DNA from: Cnuella takakiae
Lineage (GTDB): Bacteria > Bacteroidota > Bacteroidia > Chitinophagales > Chitinophagaceae
Direction: 5' to 3'
Length of the DNA stretch: 64,000 bases
Assembly: GCF_001953305.1 (NCBI RefSeq)
Contig: NZ_MTFE01000010.1
Location: 178,146 to 242,145, forward strand
The notes under the pieces were generated by a model, which searched no databases, was not told where the DNA came from, and worked only from the letters and a program-made list of their open reading frames with translations. Of this stretch, positions 25,347 through 35,718 are shown one piece after another. Position numbers and translations under genes: made by a program. Each line of letters starts with the position of its first letter. Positions within the stretch are counted from its first letter, which is position 1.

Positions 25347-27824
25347 TTACCGTACCGAAACCGCCTGGCCGATACCCGCCACCAGGTACACTTTCCCTTT
25401 TTGGGTAGCAAAACGGGTCACGAAACCGTGCTCGGTTTGCACCGACTGGCTTTTTACCCCGGCAATCCGGATGGGGTCGGGCGTGCGCAGGATACATTCC
25501 GCGCCATTGAGCGACCGGATGGCAGCGGCCACCAGGTGCCCCCTTTTCCACTGCATACCCACTTCAAAGCCGCCCCGGGCCCTTAATCCCTTCACCGTAC
25601 CATCGGTCCAGGCATCAGGCAGGGCGGGCAGGAGGTGTACTTCGCCCAGGTGGCTCTGGAGCAGCATTTCGGCGATGCCGGCCGTGCCGGCAAAATTACC
25701 GTCGATCTGGAAGGGCGGGTGGGCACAAAACAGGTTGGGATAGGTGCCGCCGCCACCGCCGGCATAACGGGTGCCCTGCTCGCCGGTAAGGTGGAGCAGG
25801 TCGCGCACCAGCTTATAGGCATGGTTGCCATCGAGCAGCCTTGCCCAGAAATTGATCTTCCAGGCCTTGCTCCAGCCCGTGCCCTCATCGCCCCTTATTT
25901 CGAGGGTGCGGCGGGCGGCTGCGGCCAGTTCAGGCGTTTTCACCGGTGAAATCTGGTTGGCGGGGTGCAGGGCATAGAGGTGCGACACGTGGCGGTGCTG
26001 CGGTTCCACATCCTGCCAGTCCTTGTACCATTCCACCAGGTTGCCGGCCTTGCCTACCTGGAAGGGGTAAAGTTTGGCTTGCCTTGCCAGCACGGTATCG
26101 CGGAGCGAAGCATCCAGCCCCAGCTTTTGCGAAGCGGTTATGAAGTTGGCAAAGAGCTCGCGGATGATGCTCATATCCATGGTGCTGGCCTGGGCAATGG
26201 CGCCCTTCACGCCTTTTTCATCCATAAACTCGTTCTCAGGCGATCCCGAAGGCGCTGTTACCCAATAACCCTTTGGATCCTGCACCAGCCACCCCAGCGT
26301 AAACTGCACGGCGCCCCGCATCAGGGGGTAGGCGGTATCGCGTAAAAACTGCTGGTCGCCGGTATAGAGATAATGATCCCAGAGGTGCTCCGACAGCCAG
26401 TTGGCACCCATGGCCCAGTTGGCCCATTTGGGATCGCCCTCGCCCTTATTGCCCACGGGGTTGGTGAGGGCCCAGATATCACTGTTGTGGTGGAGCACCC
26501 AGCCATCGAGGTTGTAAAATTCTTTTGCCGTAACCGCTCCGTTTACGGCCTGCGCCTGTATCAAGCGGAACAGGGGCTCGTGGAGTTCCGACAGGTTGGT
26601 AGGCTCGGCGGGCCAATAGTTCATCTGCACATTGATATTGGTGGTGTAGTTGCTGCTCCAGGGTGCCCGCAGATGGTGGTTCCAGATGCCCTGCAGGTTG
26701 GCCACCGTACCGCCCGGGCGGGAGCTGGAAATCAGCAGGTAGCGGCCAAACTGGAAATAAAGCGCTTCCAGCCCTGGGTCGGCGGCACCCTTGCTATAGG
26801 CTTCCAGCCGCTGGTCGGTGGGGAGGGTGGCGGAAGTTCCGCTCCTGCCCAAATTGAGGGTTACCCGGTTGAAGTATCGCTGGTAATCGGCCTGGTGGCG
26901 CGCCAACAGCTGGCCATAGTTTTTCTGGACCGCGGCAGTCAGGAATGCATCGGCTTTTTTCACTTCATCGATGCCCTGGCTGTCGGGGCACTTGTCGAAA
27001 CCATTGAAGCTGGTGGCTGCCGACAGCAGGAGCACCACTTCCGTAGCATTTTTGATATGGATACCCGAAGTATCAGTTTGTACCGTACCATCCCTGTTCA
27101 GTGCTTTTGCCAGCAGGATGTAGCGCATACCGGCACAACCTGCGGTATCGCCGTTGATCACGGCGTTGGGTTTGCGTACGTAGTTGGGCTCCACATGTGC
27201 GGGCGCCTTGCCTTTAAGCACCAGCAAATCCTTGCCCCTTGCCTCTTTTTGGTGGGCAAACAAACTGCGGGCGCCCACCAGCAGGTTGAGCGCACCTGCC
27301 TTGCCGGCGCTGATGCGTACCACCATCACCCCATCGGGGGCGGAGGAAAACACTTCCCGTGTAAACTGTACGCCACCGGCCTCAAACCGGGTGGTAGCCT
27401 TTGCCCCGCTGATATCCAGGTCGCGGTAATAGTTGGAAGCCGTAGCGCCGCCCAGTTCCTGCCGGATGCTGAGGTCGCCCAGGGGCAGGTAGGACTGCGA
27501 GTACAATCCCTGCATCTGCTTGCTCAGGTCGGAAGCTTTTTTATAATCGCCGGCAAAAACGGCTGCCCGCACCTGTGGCAGGTACTGCGGCGATTGGGGG
27601 TTCACCGATTTGGGTACCGGCCCGCCCGACCACAGCGTGCTTTCGTTCAACTGGATCAGTTCATTTTCCACCCCGCCAAATACCATGGCGCCCAGGCGGC
27701 CATTACCTACCGGCAGGGCTTCGGTCCATGCGGCGGCGGGCTGGGTGTACCAAAGTTTTAAGGGGGATTGACCAAAGCCGAAAACCGGCAGGGACAGCAG
27801 CAGGCCAAGTACAGTTCTTTTCAT
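25347..27824 (-). CDS. GH95 family glycoside hydrolase, probable alpha-L-fucosidase
   Basis: The protein has 825 residues with a signal peptide ([19 protein letters not shown]). It starts with the GH95 N-terminal beta domain ([30 protein letters not shown]) and continues as an (alpha/alpha)6 barrel. The family's catalytic features are visible: NINVQMNYW (asparagines), SGSPENEF (acid Glu) and [12 protein letters not shown] (base-activating Asp, about residue 710). GH95 enzymes cleave alpha-1,2-L-fucose or alpha-L-galactose, as on fucosylated xyloglucan. That fits the locus at 1-15 kb, though it is 10 kb away and stands alone. It is convergent with the peptidoglycan-binding gene and divergent from the propeller gene. 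Confidence 0.93.
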   Translation of the reverse strand: MKRTVLGLLLSLPVFGFGQSPLKLWYTQPAAAWTEALPVGNGRLGAMVFGGVENELIQLNESTLWSGGPVPKSVNPQSPQYLPQVRAAVFAGDYKKASDLSKQMQGLYSQSYLPLGDLSIRQELGGATASNYYRDLDISGAKATTRFEAGGVQFTREVFSSAPDGVMVVRISAGKAGALNLLVGARSLFAHQKEARGKDLLVLKGKAPAHVEPNYVRKPNAVINGDTAGCAGMRYILLAKALNRDGTVQTDTSGIHIKNATEVVLLLSAATSFNGFDKCPDSQGIDEVKKADAFLTAAVQKNYGQLLARHQADYQRYFNRVTLNLGRSGTSATLPTDQRLEAYSKGAADPGLEALYFQFGRYLLISSSRPGGTVANLQGIWNHHLRAPWSSNYTTNINVQMNYWPAEPTNLSELHEPLFRLIQAQAVNGAVTAKEFYNLDGWVLHHNSDIWALTNPVGNKGEGDPKWANWAMGANWLSEHLWDHYLYTGDQQFLRDTAYPLMRGAVQFTLGWLVQDPKGYWVTAPSGSPENEFMDEKGVKGAIAQASTMDMSIIRELFANFITASQKLGLDASLRDTVLARQAKLYPFQVGKAGNLVEWYKDWQDVEPQHRHVSHLYALHPANQISPVKTPELAAAARRTLEIRGDEGTGWSKAWKINFWARLLDGNHAYKLVRDLLHLTGEQGTRYAGGGGGTYPNLFCAHPPFQIDGNFAGTAGIAEMLLQSHLGEVHLLPALPDAWTDGTVKGLRARGGFEVGMQWKRGHLVAAAIRSLNGAECILRTPDPIRIAGVKSQSVQTEHGFVTRFATQKGKVYLVAGIGQAVSVR

Positions 27825-28088
27825 GGTGTTCGATCGGGATAAAATAAAACCCGGAAAGGGTTGACGTATGTCCTACAATATAGACCATCATTACTGGAAA
27901 TAATCAGGGACTGGCAGGCACCACAAGATGTATGGGCTGATCCGGATTTTCACTGCCTAATTTTTTACAGGTGGGTCGATGACCGGGGTCATGGGCTGCC
28001 AGCTGCACCCGGCTAATTTGGTATTGCTTTTCCCGCCCTTTGAATACGCACTGTACGGTCAAATTCTGCTCACACTAAAACAGGACGT

Positions 28089-31000
28089 ATGAAAAAGCAC
28101 TACCTACACCTATTGTTGCCGGCACTCCTTTGCCTGGCCGCGCTTTCCTCCTTCGGCCAGGTACAACAGCAACTGGTGCTTCGCTACAATGGACCCGGCA
28201 GCAATAACGACCGGGCAACCGCAATGACGTTTGATCCTGAAGGATACCTGTACGTTTTAGGCAATGGCGGCTTCAAGCAGTATACCGGTAAAGGGCAGGA
28301 ATACTGGAGCTACCATTTTATGTATTTCGGTGCAGGAAGGCGTGCGGTGGCGGACCATGCATACAACATCTACATTACTGAGGAGCATAGGCTGATCAAG
28401 GGCAGCATGAGTGATTATGGTTATTCCTATATTGGCAATTACGGCGGCAATGAACTCAAGCTGGATGCCAGCGGCAACGTATATGTGGGCGGACAACAGG
28501 AAGGCGATTTTGCCACTGCCAAATTCGATGCCGCCGGTCAGCTTGTTTGGGCAGCCCACTACAACGGTCCCGGCAATGGCCCTGATTCCCTCACCGGCCT
28601 CGCCGTAGACAGTTCCGGCAATGTATATGTATGCGGGGTCAGCAGGGGCCTTGCCGATGACGATTTTACCACCATCAAGTACAATGCACAGGGGCAGGAA
28701 CTATGGGTACAACGCTATGGCGGCGGGGGCAGTAAAGACGCTGCCTACGACCTTGCCATTGACACCCTGGGGAACGTGTATGTTACCGGCGAAAGCGGCG
28801 GCGATTATGCCACCGTTAAGTACAGCCCTTCGGGAGCACTATTGTGGGTGCAAAAATTCAACGGGCCTGCAGGGCTGATGGATGCGGCACGTGCCCTTGC
28901 CCTAGACAGCGCCGGCAACCTGTATGTTACCGGCGGCAGCACGGGTGTGGGCAGCGGCCTGGATTATACCACCCTTAAATACAATACTGCAGGCAAACTG
29001 CTGTGGGAGCAAAGGTATAACGGGACGGGCAATGATGCAGACACGGCAACCCTGATGGCGCTGGATGCATCCGGGAACATCATCATCACCGGTAGCAGTA
29101 TGGGCAAGGGCAGCGGTGAGGATTATGCCACCCTTAAATACGACCCTGCCGGCAACCTGTTGTGGGCCAACCGGTTTAGCCAGGATGACGAGGGAGAGGG
29201 CGGCGCCCGCGACCTGCTGCTGGACAGGGAGGGGAACGTGTATGTTACCGGCGTGGCCACCGTTAGGTACAATGCAGCAGGGCAGGAACAGTGGAGCAGG
29301 CATTATTATAAGAGCGGCCATGGTTGGGACGCGGCCAGTGCCATGGTGGTGGACAGCTCGGGCAATATGTACCTTACCGGCAACAGCGAACAGGATTTTG
29401 GCCACAACCCCGACTATGCCACCGTTAAGTTTGACCCCAATGGAAAAATGCTTTGGGTGAGCAGGTACGAAAGTCCGGTGGGTGGAGCAGACTTTGCGTC
29501 AGCAATTGCCGTCGACCGCCAGGGCAATACCTATATCACCGGGTGGAGCGCAGGAAAGGAAACAGGTTTCGACTATACCACCATTAAATACAATGCGGGT
29601 GGTAAGGAACTGTGGGTGCGCAGGTATAATGGACCTGGCAATGGGGAAGACAAGGCCGTTGCGCTGGTACTCGACAGCCTGGGCAATGTGTATGTAACCG
29701 GCTCCAGCCGGGGCAGCGGAACGGGGCTCGACTATGCCACGCTTAAATACGATAGCGAAGGCAGGTTGCTCTGGGAAAAAAGGTATGACGGCAAAGGATC
29801 GGACGACAAGCCCGCAGCCATGACCATCGACCCAAAGGGTAGGTTGTACATCACCGGGCAAGGCCATGTGCCGGGTGGCCCAACACAACCGGGTTATCTC
29901 ACGCTTAGCTACGACAGCGATGGCAACCAGCGATGGGTACGCGGGTATGGCTCCGGCGCCTATGCTACGGCACTGACCCTCGATGCATTAGGCAAGCTCT
30001 ATATTACCGGCAGCAGTCCCGCAGCAGCCACGGGCCATGATTTTGTTACCCTTAAATACGACCCTGACGGCAGGCAGTTGTGGGCCGCCCGGTACAACGG
30101 ACCGGAAAACGGCGCCGACCGCGCCAATGACCTGGTTGCCGACCAGGATGGCAACGTATATGTGACCGGTGTTACCCAAAGCGGAACCTATTTTACCACG
30201 GTTAAGTTCAACAAGGACGGGGTAAAAGCATGGGATGCCCGCTACCGGTTCCAGGATGATCCCTATAACACAAACGAAGCCAGGAAAGTCGCCCTTTCAC
30301 CCGATGGCAGCATCATTGTCACCGGCACAAGCTGGGCGGATTTTGCCACCGTGGGTTACGACAGTTCCGGGCAGGAGCTTTGGGTGAAGCGTTATGACGA
30401 AAGTTATGGCAGCAGCGAACCGAGTGCCCTCCATGTTGACAAGGCAGGCAATATCTATGTTGCCGGCACCAGCGATACCGGAGAAGACCCCCTGGGTGAT
30501 TGGGATGATTATATTCTTTTTAAATACAAACCCATACCCGGTGGCATCATATCCCGGTTTTCTGTACCCGATGCCATCTGGGATGCGGAAGGCAATACCT
30601 TAAGGGATGGCGACACCCTGAACCTGGCGACTATGTCCCATAGGGAAATCAATATCCAGGCCCATACCGATCCCCAGCAGGCAGACAGCGTGTACATGGT
30701 GCTGGACGGCCCCCAGCATCACAGCCAGATGGAAACGGCAGCGCCCTTTGCTTTGTTTGGCGACAATAATGGCGACTACAATGCGTGGATACCAGCCCCC
30801 GGCCATTATACCGTTACTGCCACCCCCTATTTCAACGGTATCAAGGGTCAGCCTACAACCATTCGCTTTTACGTGCTTGACCAGGCGGTTACCCACTTTG
30901 TGCTGGTAAATGCCGATACCGATAAAGATATCGCCCCACTGCAGTATGGCGACACCCTCAACCTGAGCGCCCTGCCCACCCGCAACCTCAACATACGTGC

Positions 31001-31901
31001 GGTGGTGCAGCCCGAAAAGGTAGGCAGCGTGGTGTTTAACTGGAACGGTACCCAAAGGGTGGAAAATGCTGCGCCCTATGCCCTGGGCAGCGACAATGCC
31101 GGCAATTACCACCGCTGGACGCCTGCACCCGGCGAACATTCCCTCACTGCCACGCCCTATGCCCACAAACATGGTTATGGGAAGGAAGGTGCCTACCACG
31201 GTATCCGGTTTACCGTGATTGATAGCCTCTCCCTTTCTGGTTTCACCCTCCTGGATGCGGACCGCGACAAACCCATCATGCCGCTATACGACGGGGCCGT
31301 GATCGACCTGGCACAGCATCCCCGGATCAATATCCTTGCAGTGCCGGGCATCGGCAGGATCGGCAGTGTGCGGTTTGGCCTGAACGAGCGGGCCAATTAC
31401 CGCCTAGAGAACCATGCACCTTTTGCACTGGCAGCCAACCGCCTCCAGGATTATCTTCCCTGGCAGGCCGCACCCGGCACCTATACCATTACGGCTACGC
31501 CCTTCGGGCAACACGATGGCGCAGGTAAAAAGGGCACAGCGCTGCGGATCAGCATTACCCTTATCCACAGTACCAACCTACCGGCCATCCTTACCCGCAA
31601 TACGCAGGTAGGAACCCCGGCACTGGCGGAAAAAGGCCTGTACCTGCAGGCATGGCCCAATCCCGTTGCTACCACAGGACAGGTAAGCTTTGGTGCCGAC
31701 CGGGACACTTACCTGAGCGTGGAACTGCTGGCAACAAACGGGAGCAGGATACAGCAGCTGTTTGCGGGAGCGGTAAAAGGGAAGACCCCGTACCGGCATA
31801 CCCTATCCATGGCGGCTTTGCCCCCGGGCACCTATATCCTGAGCCTGGTGACGCAAACAGGTGAAAGACGCACCCAGAAGATGGTCAAGCCGTCCTGGTG
31901 A
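28089..31901 (+). CDS. T9SS-secreted beta-propeller (SBBP repeat) protein
   Basis: The protein has 1270 residues with a signal peptide. Residues about 30-820 consist of over a dozen SBBP-type repeats of roughly 50 residues, each with GNVYVTG and DYATVKY-like strands followed by W..RY(N)GPG. Three related modules of about 115 residues follow (about 830-1170), each with DGDTLNL, NI.A, APFAL, GDY..W.PAPG, Y..TATPY. The tail (about 1190-1270) is a T9SS type A sorting domain (AWPNPVATTGQVSF ... LPPGTYILSLVT). It is therefore exported by T9SS and probably anchored at or released from the surface. Function is unknown; propellers usually bind protein or sugar. A single-gene unit, divergent from GH95. 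Confidence 0.85.
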   Translation: MKKHYLHLLLPALLCLAALSSFGQVQQQLVLRYNGPGSNNDRATAMTFDPEGYLYVLGNGGFKQYTGKGQEYWSYHFMYFGAGRRAVADHAYNIYITEEHRLIKGSMSDYGYSYIGNYGGNELKLDASGNVYVGGQQEGDFATAKFDAAGQLVWAAHYNGPGNGPDSLTGLAVDSSGNVYVCGVSRGLADDDFTTIKYNAQGQELWVQRYGGGGSKDAAYDLAIDTLGNVYVTGESGGDYATVKYSPSGALLWVQKFNGPAGLMDAARALALDSAGNLYVTGGSTGVGSGLDYTTLKYNTAGKLLWEQRYNGTGNDADTATLMALDASGNIIITGSSMGKGSGEDYATLKYDPAGNLLWANRFSQDDEGEGGARDLLLDREGNVYVTGVATVRYNAAGQEQWSRHYYKSGHGWDAASAMVVDSSGNMYLTGNSEQDFGHNPDYATVKFDPNGKMLWVSRYESPVGGADFASAIAVDRQGNTYITGWSAGKETGFDYTTIKYNAGGKELWVRRYNGPGNGEDKAVALVLDSLGNVYVTGSSRGSGTGLDYATLKYDSEGRLLWEKRYDGKGSDDKPAAMTIDPKGRLYITGQGHVPGGPTQPGYLTLSYDSDGNQRWVRGYGSGAYATALTLDALGKLYITGSSPAAATGHDFVTLKYDPDGRQLWAARYNGPENGADRANDLVADQDGNVYVTGVTQSGTYFTTVKFNKDGVKAWDARYRFQDDPYNTNEARKVALSPDGSIIVTGTSWADFATVGYDSSGQELWVKRYDESYGSSEPSALHVDKAGNIYVAGTSDTGEDPLGDWDDYILFKYKPIPGGIISRFSVPDAIWDAEGNTLRDGDTLNLATMSHREINIQAHTDPQQADSVYMVLDGPQHHSQMETAAPFALFGDNNGDYNAWIPAPGHYTVTATPYFNGIKGQPTTIRFYVLDQAVTHFVLVNADTDKDIAPLQYGDTLNLSALPTRNLNIRAVVQPEKVGSVVFNWNGTQRVENAAPYALGSDNAGNYHRWTPAPGEHSLTATPYAHKHGYGKEGAYHGIRFTVIDSLSLSGFTLLDADRDKPIMPLYDGAVIDLAQHPRINILAVPGIGRIGSVRFGLNERANYRLENHAPFALAANRLQDYLPWQAAPGTYTITATPFGQHDGAGKKGTALRISITLIHSTNLPAILTRNTQVGTPALAEKGLYLQAWPNPVATTGQVSFGADRDTYLSVELLATNGSRIQQLFAGAVKGKTPYRHTLSMAALPPGTYILSLVTQTGERRTQKMVKPSW

Positions 31902-32011
31902 GTACAAAGCTGCCCTGTCCAGGATGCGGGATTAAGCAGGAAAAAGCAATTACCCCATACCGGTAGGATTATTGCAGGCAAATGTCTTTTTTACCACGAC
32001 AATAAAAACTT

Positions 32012-32647
32012 ATGCGCATCTCTTCATTTAAAACGACCCTCCTGGGTATGATCCTCGTTCCGGCTGGCTTGCTTACCGCCTGCGGCAATAGCGAAGGCAA
32101 TGGCGGCACCGGCGCTTCCGACACCGCGGCTTTAAGTACCACACCCATGACCACCGATACCGGTACTGGTATGACCGGTGGCAACGGAGCCGGTGGTGCA
32201 CAGGCCGTACTGAGCGGCACCAAGGCCGATACCACCCTGAGCGGCACCGCCCGCTTTATGGAAGCCGGTGGCCGGGTAACCATGAACCTCGACATCAGCG
32301 TGCCCAAGATGGCCAACCAGACCGTGGCCGTACACATCCACGAGCACGGCGACTGCGGCGAAATGGGCAATGGCGCCCACGGCCACTGGAATCCCACCAA
32401 GGAGCCGCATGGCAAATGGGGCGAGGGCCAGTTTCACCGCGGCGATATCGGTAATGTAACACTCGATGCTTCGGGCAAGGGCACCCTTCAGCTCGACACC
32501 GACCTGTGGTCCATCAGCAATACCGACAGCACCCGCAATATCCTCAACCGCGCCATCATCGTGCACGGCGGCAAGGACGATTTCCAAACCCAGCCTACCG
32601 GCGGTGCCGGCTCAAGGATTGGTTGTGGGGTGATTGCGAAGATGTAA
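32012..32647 (+). CDS. sodC: Cu/Zn superoxide dismutase lipoprotein (SodC)
   Basis: The protein has 211 residues. The lipoprotein signal ends in GLLTAC (Cys 24), followed by a Gly/Thr-rich linker to about residue 65. The SodC domain has the copper ligands in AVHIHEHGDC, the bridging/zinc histidines in AHGHWNPTK..HG and FHRGDIGN, and the final copper His in IIVHGGKDD. A disulfide between the Cys in HGDC and the Cys in RIGCGV is expected. It converts superoxide to oxygen and peroxide in the periplasm or at the outer membrane. It is monocistronic, convergent with the TonB receptor, and a strong hairpin lies between them. Confidence 0.95.
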   Translation: MRISSFKTTLLGMILVPAGLLTACGNSEGNGGTGASDTAALSTTPMTTDTGTGMTGGNGAGGAQAVLSGTKADTTLSGTARFMEAGGRVTMNLDISVPKMANQTVAVHIHEHGDCGEMGNGAHGHWNPTKEPHGKWGEGQFHRGDIGNVTLDASGKGTLQLDTDLWSISNTDSTRNILNRAIIVHGGKDDFQTQPTGGAGSRIGCGVIAKM

Positions 32648-32687
32648 TAATCTGTAAAGCAGGTTGGCGTATCGGTGTATAAAAGAG

Positions 32688-32714
32688 GATGCCGAAACAA
32701 GTTCGGCATGACAG
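32688..32714. repeat. Palindromic repeat GATGCCGAAACAAGTTCGGCATGACAG
   Basis: This is one copy of a dispersed palindrome whose core GCCGAAACAAGTTCGGC is also present at 35468, 35508 (variant), 37513 and 37552. It lies 40 bp after sodC. The stem is about 9 bp with an AACAAG-type loop. Confidence 0.8.
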
Positions 32715-32768
32715 GGGCTGTGGGTTCCGCAATATGACGCCGCGTGATCACTATCCAAAAACCCAGCA

Positions 32769-32798
32769 AAAAAGGCAGCCCCTCCAGGCTGCCTTTTT
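32769..32798. terminator. Bidirectional Rho-independent-like terminator
   Basis: AAAAAGGCAGCC and GGCTGCCTTTTT form a 12-bp stem with a 6-nt loop and A/T tracts on both sides, between convergent sodC and the TonB receptor gene. This is the most typical intrinsic terminator in the window. Confidence 0.9.
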
Positions 32799-32815
32799 AT
32801 ATGTAATCGGGGTTG

Positions 32816-35230
32816 CTACAACCGGTTCAGTTCATCAGGACCGCTGCGCTGTTTGAGTTCCGCCTTCAGCCCTTTGCTAAAATTGTACCGCAGGGTAAGC
32901 CCCAAGGTGCGCCAGCGCATATACTGGTCAAACTCGTTGATATTGCCGCCATAGTTGGCCGCCCACCTGTAGCGCCAGCCCTTAGTGAGGTCGGTGATGT
33001 TGAGGGCCAGCTCCCATTTCTTTTTTGCGAAGCTTTTGTTGAAGGCCAGGTCGATGCGGTGGAGGGCCTTTTGCTGGTACAAACCGGAAGCCGCAGGGCC
33101 CCGGTACAGGAAGGTGGCTTCTACCCGGAAGGCCTTGGGCAGCAGCACCGTGTGTGCCGACTGTACATAGTAGAACAGCTGCTCGTTCACCAACTGTTCG
33201 GTACCCTGGAAGGTGGTGAACTTGCTGTAGGAGAGCTGCGCAGTATTGCGGGTATCCCATTTCTTGGCCAGCTTCACCGGTATGATGGCCGAGAGGCCGC
33301 CGCTGTATGCATCGTCCACATTGCCCGTGGTGTATACCGTTACCGCATTGGCGGCATCGGGTATGGGCAGTTCAGTCATCACGTCCTTGGTATACTGGTA
33401 AAAGAGCTGCACCACGTAAAGCTTTTTGATGGTCTGGTTCAGGTTGAAGAGGTCGGTGTACTGGGGCCGCAGATAAGGGTTGCCCACCGTCCAGGTATAG
33501 GGATCGCGGTAGTACCGGAAGGGGTTCAGGTTGCCGTAATTGGGCCGGTTGAGGCGGCGGCTGTAGCTGGCGGCGACATTGTAATTATCTGAGTATTTGT
33601 GTTGCAGGAAAACCGACGGGAACAGGTTGAGGTAATCGCGTTCCGTAACCTCGCCGGTGGTAAAGGACTCGCCTTTCGAATGGGTTTGCTCGGCACGGAG
33701 GCCCGCCTGCAGGGTAGTGTTTTTACCCAGCGAGCCGCTCCAGTTGAGGTAGGCCGCATAGATGCTTTCGGTATACCGGAAATAGTTGGTGCGCTGCGGG
33801 TCGGGTACCTTGCCGTTGTTGTTGAAATAAAACCGGAAATCATTGTCCGATTCCACGCGGCTCACCCTGCCGCCGGCCTCCAGCTTCTGTGTTTTGGTGA
33901 GGGGATGGCTGAAGTCGATCTTTCCCGAGTAGATATCAAAACCGTTGGGCGTATAAGTATAGAGGTTGTCGGTGGTTTGCTGCCCGTCGGCCAGGCGGAG
34001 GAAGCGGTTGAAGAAATTGCCATCGCCCTTGTTTCGTACTCCTGCCAAATCGAAATCGGCAGATAGGGTGGTACCTGCCGTGTCCAGTTTGCCCGTATAG
34101 TGCAGGTTGACGATCCCGTTGCGGATGGTATTGCTGTTGAAATTGTCGGCGTCAATGTACTGGCTGGGCGACCGGGGCGCATCACCGATATAGGTTTCGG
34201 TTAAAAATTCGGCTTCGGCGGTATTGGTAAAATAGGAACCGATAATGCCCACGCTGTGGTTCTGATTGATGGTAAAATCGGTGCCCACGCGGATGGAGGG
34301 CGGCCCGATATTGGACCAGTTGCCGATGGCCGTCTGGTCGAAATAAGTAGTGCGTTGCGGGGTGCGGAACACCCGGGTGAAAGTAGCTTCACGGCCGCCG
34401 CCCCTCCGGTTGAAGTCGGACACCAGGAAGGCATTCCAGCGGCCGCTTTTATAGTTCACCGTGGTGCCGGCGCCGTAAAAGTGCTGTTTGAAATTGGTGG
34501 AATAGCTGCTGTACACGCTGCCGTTCACACCCTGCAACACATTTTTTTTGAACACAATGTTGACGATGCCCGAAGTGCCCTCGGCATCGTATTTCGCCGA
34601 AGGGTTGGTGATCAGCTCGATGCTCTTGATGTTTTCGGCCGGCGTGCTTTCCAGCAGGTTGCGGAGGTCGCGTGCCGACAGGTAGGTAAGCCTGCCGTCG
34701 ATCATCACCGTTACGCCGCCACGGCCATTGAGCTGGATACTGCCTTCGGGGTCTACAAATACCCCCGGCGACTTGGACAGCAGCTGGAAAGCGTTGTTGC
34801 CGGCGGCCATGGCGGTACCCTGCACATTGATCACCATCCGGTCGGCCAGCTGGGTGATGGTGGGCCGCATGGAAAGGATGTCCACATTCTGCAACTCCTT
34901 GCTTTCCCTTTGTACCGTGATGGTGCCCAGTGCAATGCTGGCCCCGCCGGTAACCGCAACGGGGTCGGTTTCCTTTTTGGCAAACCCGATGGCGGTTACC
35001 TGCACCACGTAAGTGCCGGCCGCCGGGGCCGCCAAGGCGAAACTACCCAGCGAATCGGTGAGGGTACTGGCAGCGGCTGCACCCCGGTTGGCGGTATTCA
35101 CCAGGGTGATATTGGCAAGGACCACATGGGCTTTTTGCCCATCTACCACCTTGCCGTACAGGGTAGCGGTTTGGGCGTAGGTGCTGCAATAGAGGGCCAA
35201 GCAGGTTAGCAGGAGGAGCAGTTTAGGCAT
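32816..35230 (-). CDS. TonB-dependent receptor, outer-membrane beta-barrel family
   Basis: The protein has 804 residues with a signal peptide (MPKLLLLLTCLALYCSTYAQ). A carboxypeptidase-regulatory-like domain comes first (residues about 22-110), then a plug domain (MRPTITQLADRMVINVQGT; SIELITNPSAKYDAEGTSGIVNIV) and a C-terminal outer-membrane barrel of the OMP_b-brl_3 type. No SusD partner or SusC-type signature is present, so it is a stand-alone TonB receptor. Its ligand could be a peptide, siderophore or other compound. The gene is divergent from the amylase gene, with a long repeat-filled gap. Confidence 0.92.
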   Translation of the reverse strand: MPKLLLLLTCLALYCSTYAQTATLYGKVVDGQKAHVVLANITLVNTANRGAAAASTLTDSLGSFALAAPAAGTYVVQVTAIGFAKKETDPVAVTGGASIALGTITVQRESKELQNVDILSMRPTITQLADRMVINVQGTAMAAGNNAFQLLSKSPGVFVDPEGSIQLNGRGGVTVMIDGRLTYLSARDLRNLLESTPAENIKSIELITNPSAKYDAEGTSGIVNIVFKKNVLQGVNGSVYSSYSTNFKQHFYGAGTTVNYKSGRWNAFLVSDFNRRGGGREATFTRVFRTPQRTTYFDQTAIGNWSNIGPPSIRVGTDFTINQNHSVGIIGSYFTNTAEAEFLTETYIGDAPRSPSQYIDADNFNSNTIRNGIVNLHYTGKLDTAGTTLSADFDLAGVRNKGDGNFFNRFLRLADGQQTTDNLYTYTPNGFDIYSGKIDFSHPLTKTQKLEAGGRVSRVESDNDFRFYFNNNGKVPDPQRTNYFRYTESIYAAYLNWSGSLGKNTTLQAGLRAEQTHSKGESFTTGEVTERDYLNLFPSVFLQHKYSDNYNVAASYSRRLNRPNYGNLNPFRYYRDPYTWTVGNPYLRPQYTDLFNLNQTIKKLYVVQLFYQYTKDVMTELPIPDAANAVTVYTTGNVDDAYSGGLSAIIPVKLAKKWDTRNTAQLSYSKFTTFQGTEQLVNEQLFYYVQSAHTVLLPKAFRVEATFLYRGPAASGLYQQKALHRIDLAFNKSFAKKKWELALNITDLTKGWRYRWAANYGGNINEFDQYMRWRTLGLTLRYNFSKGLKAELKQRSGPDELNRL

Positions 35231-35718
35231 GGGTAAGTATTTGCGGTGTGTGTCAGCAAAGCTTACGAAATCCTTCGTTTTAATGACGCCGCCTGTCCTT
35301 GGTTTGGTGCGTTGGTGGAATGGGCTTACTGAATTTTGGATGGCTTGTAGCAGGTGGACATCCCGAGATACGTAGGCATGACAGTACTTAAAGATTCTGT
35401 CATGCTGTCTCGCCTTGGGCGAGATTAGTATCTGTTAGTATACATGGGTACTCCGAAAGTGCAAGGAGATGCCGAAACAAGTTCGGCATGACAGTACCCG
35501 AGGACACTGTCATGCTGAACTTGTTTCAGCATCTCCTTCTATACACAGGTATTTCGAAAACAAAAGGAGATGCTGCGACGTCGACCTGACCATTTCCTAA
35601 ACTCCGTAACCTATCCAAAATCACTCTGTGCGCCTCCCTATCTTCCCTGGCTCCGTGGTTCTGCCCCCCACAGCCGGGCTAGCACAGTTTTTTATACAAA
35701 GGCCACAAAACCACCACC
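35231..35718. repeat. Intergenic region filled with palindromic repeats
   Basis: This is 488 bp without a gene. It carries a CTGTCTCGCCTTGGGCGAGA palindrome at about 35405-35424, a GATGCCGAAACAAGTTCGGCATGACAG copy at 35468-35494, and an inverted variant CTGTCATGCTGAACTTGTTTCAGCATC at 35508-35534. At 35627-35665 there is a half-copy of the GTGCGCCTCC...CTCCGTGGTTC element. The promoters of the divergent genes should be near its ends but were not identified. Confidence 0.7.
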
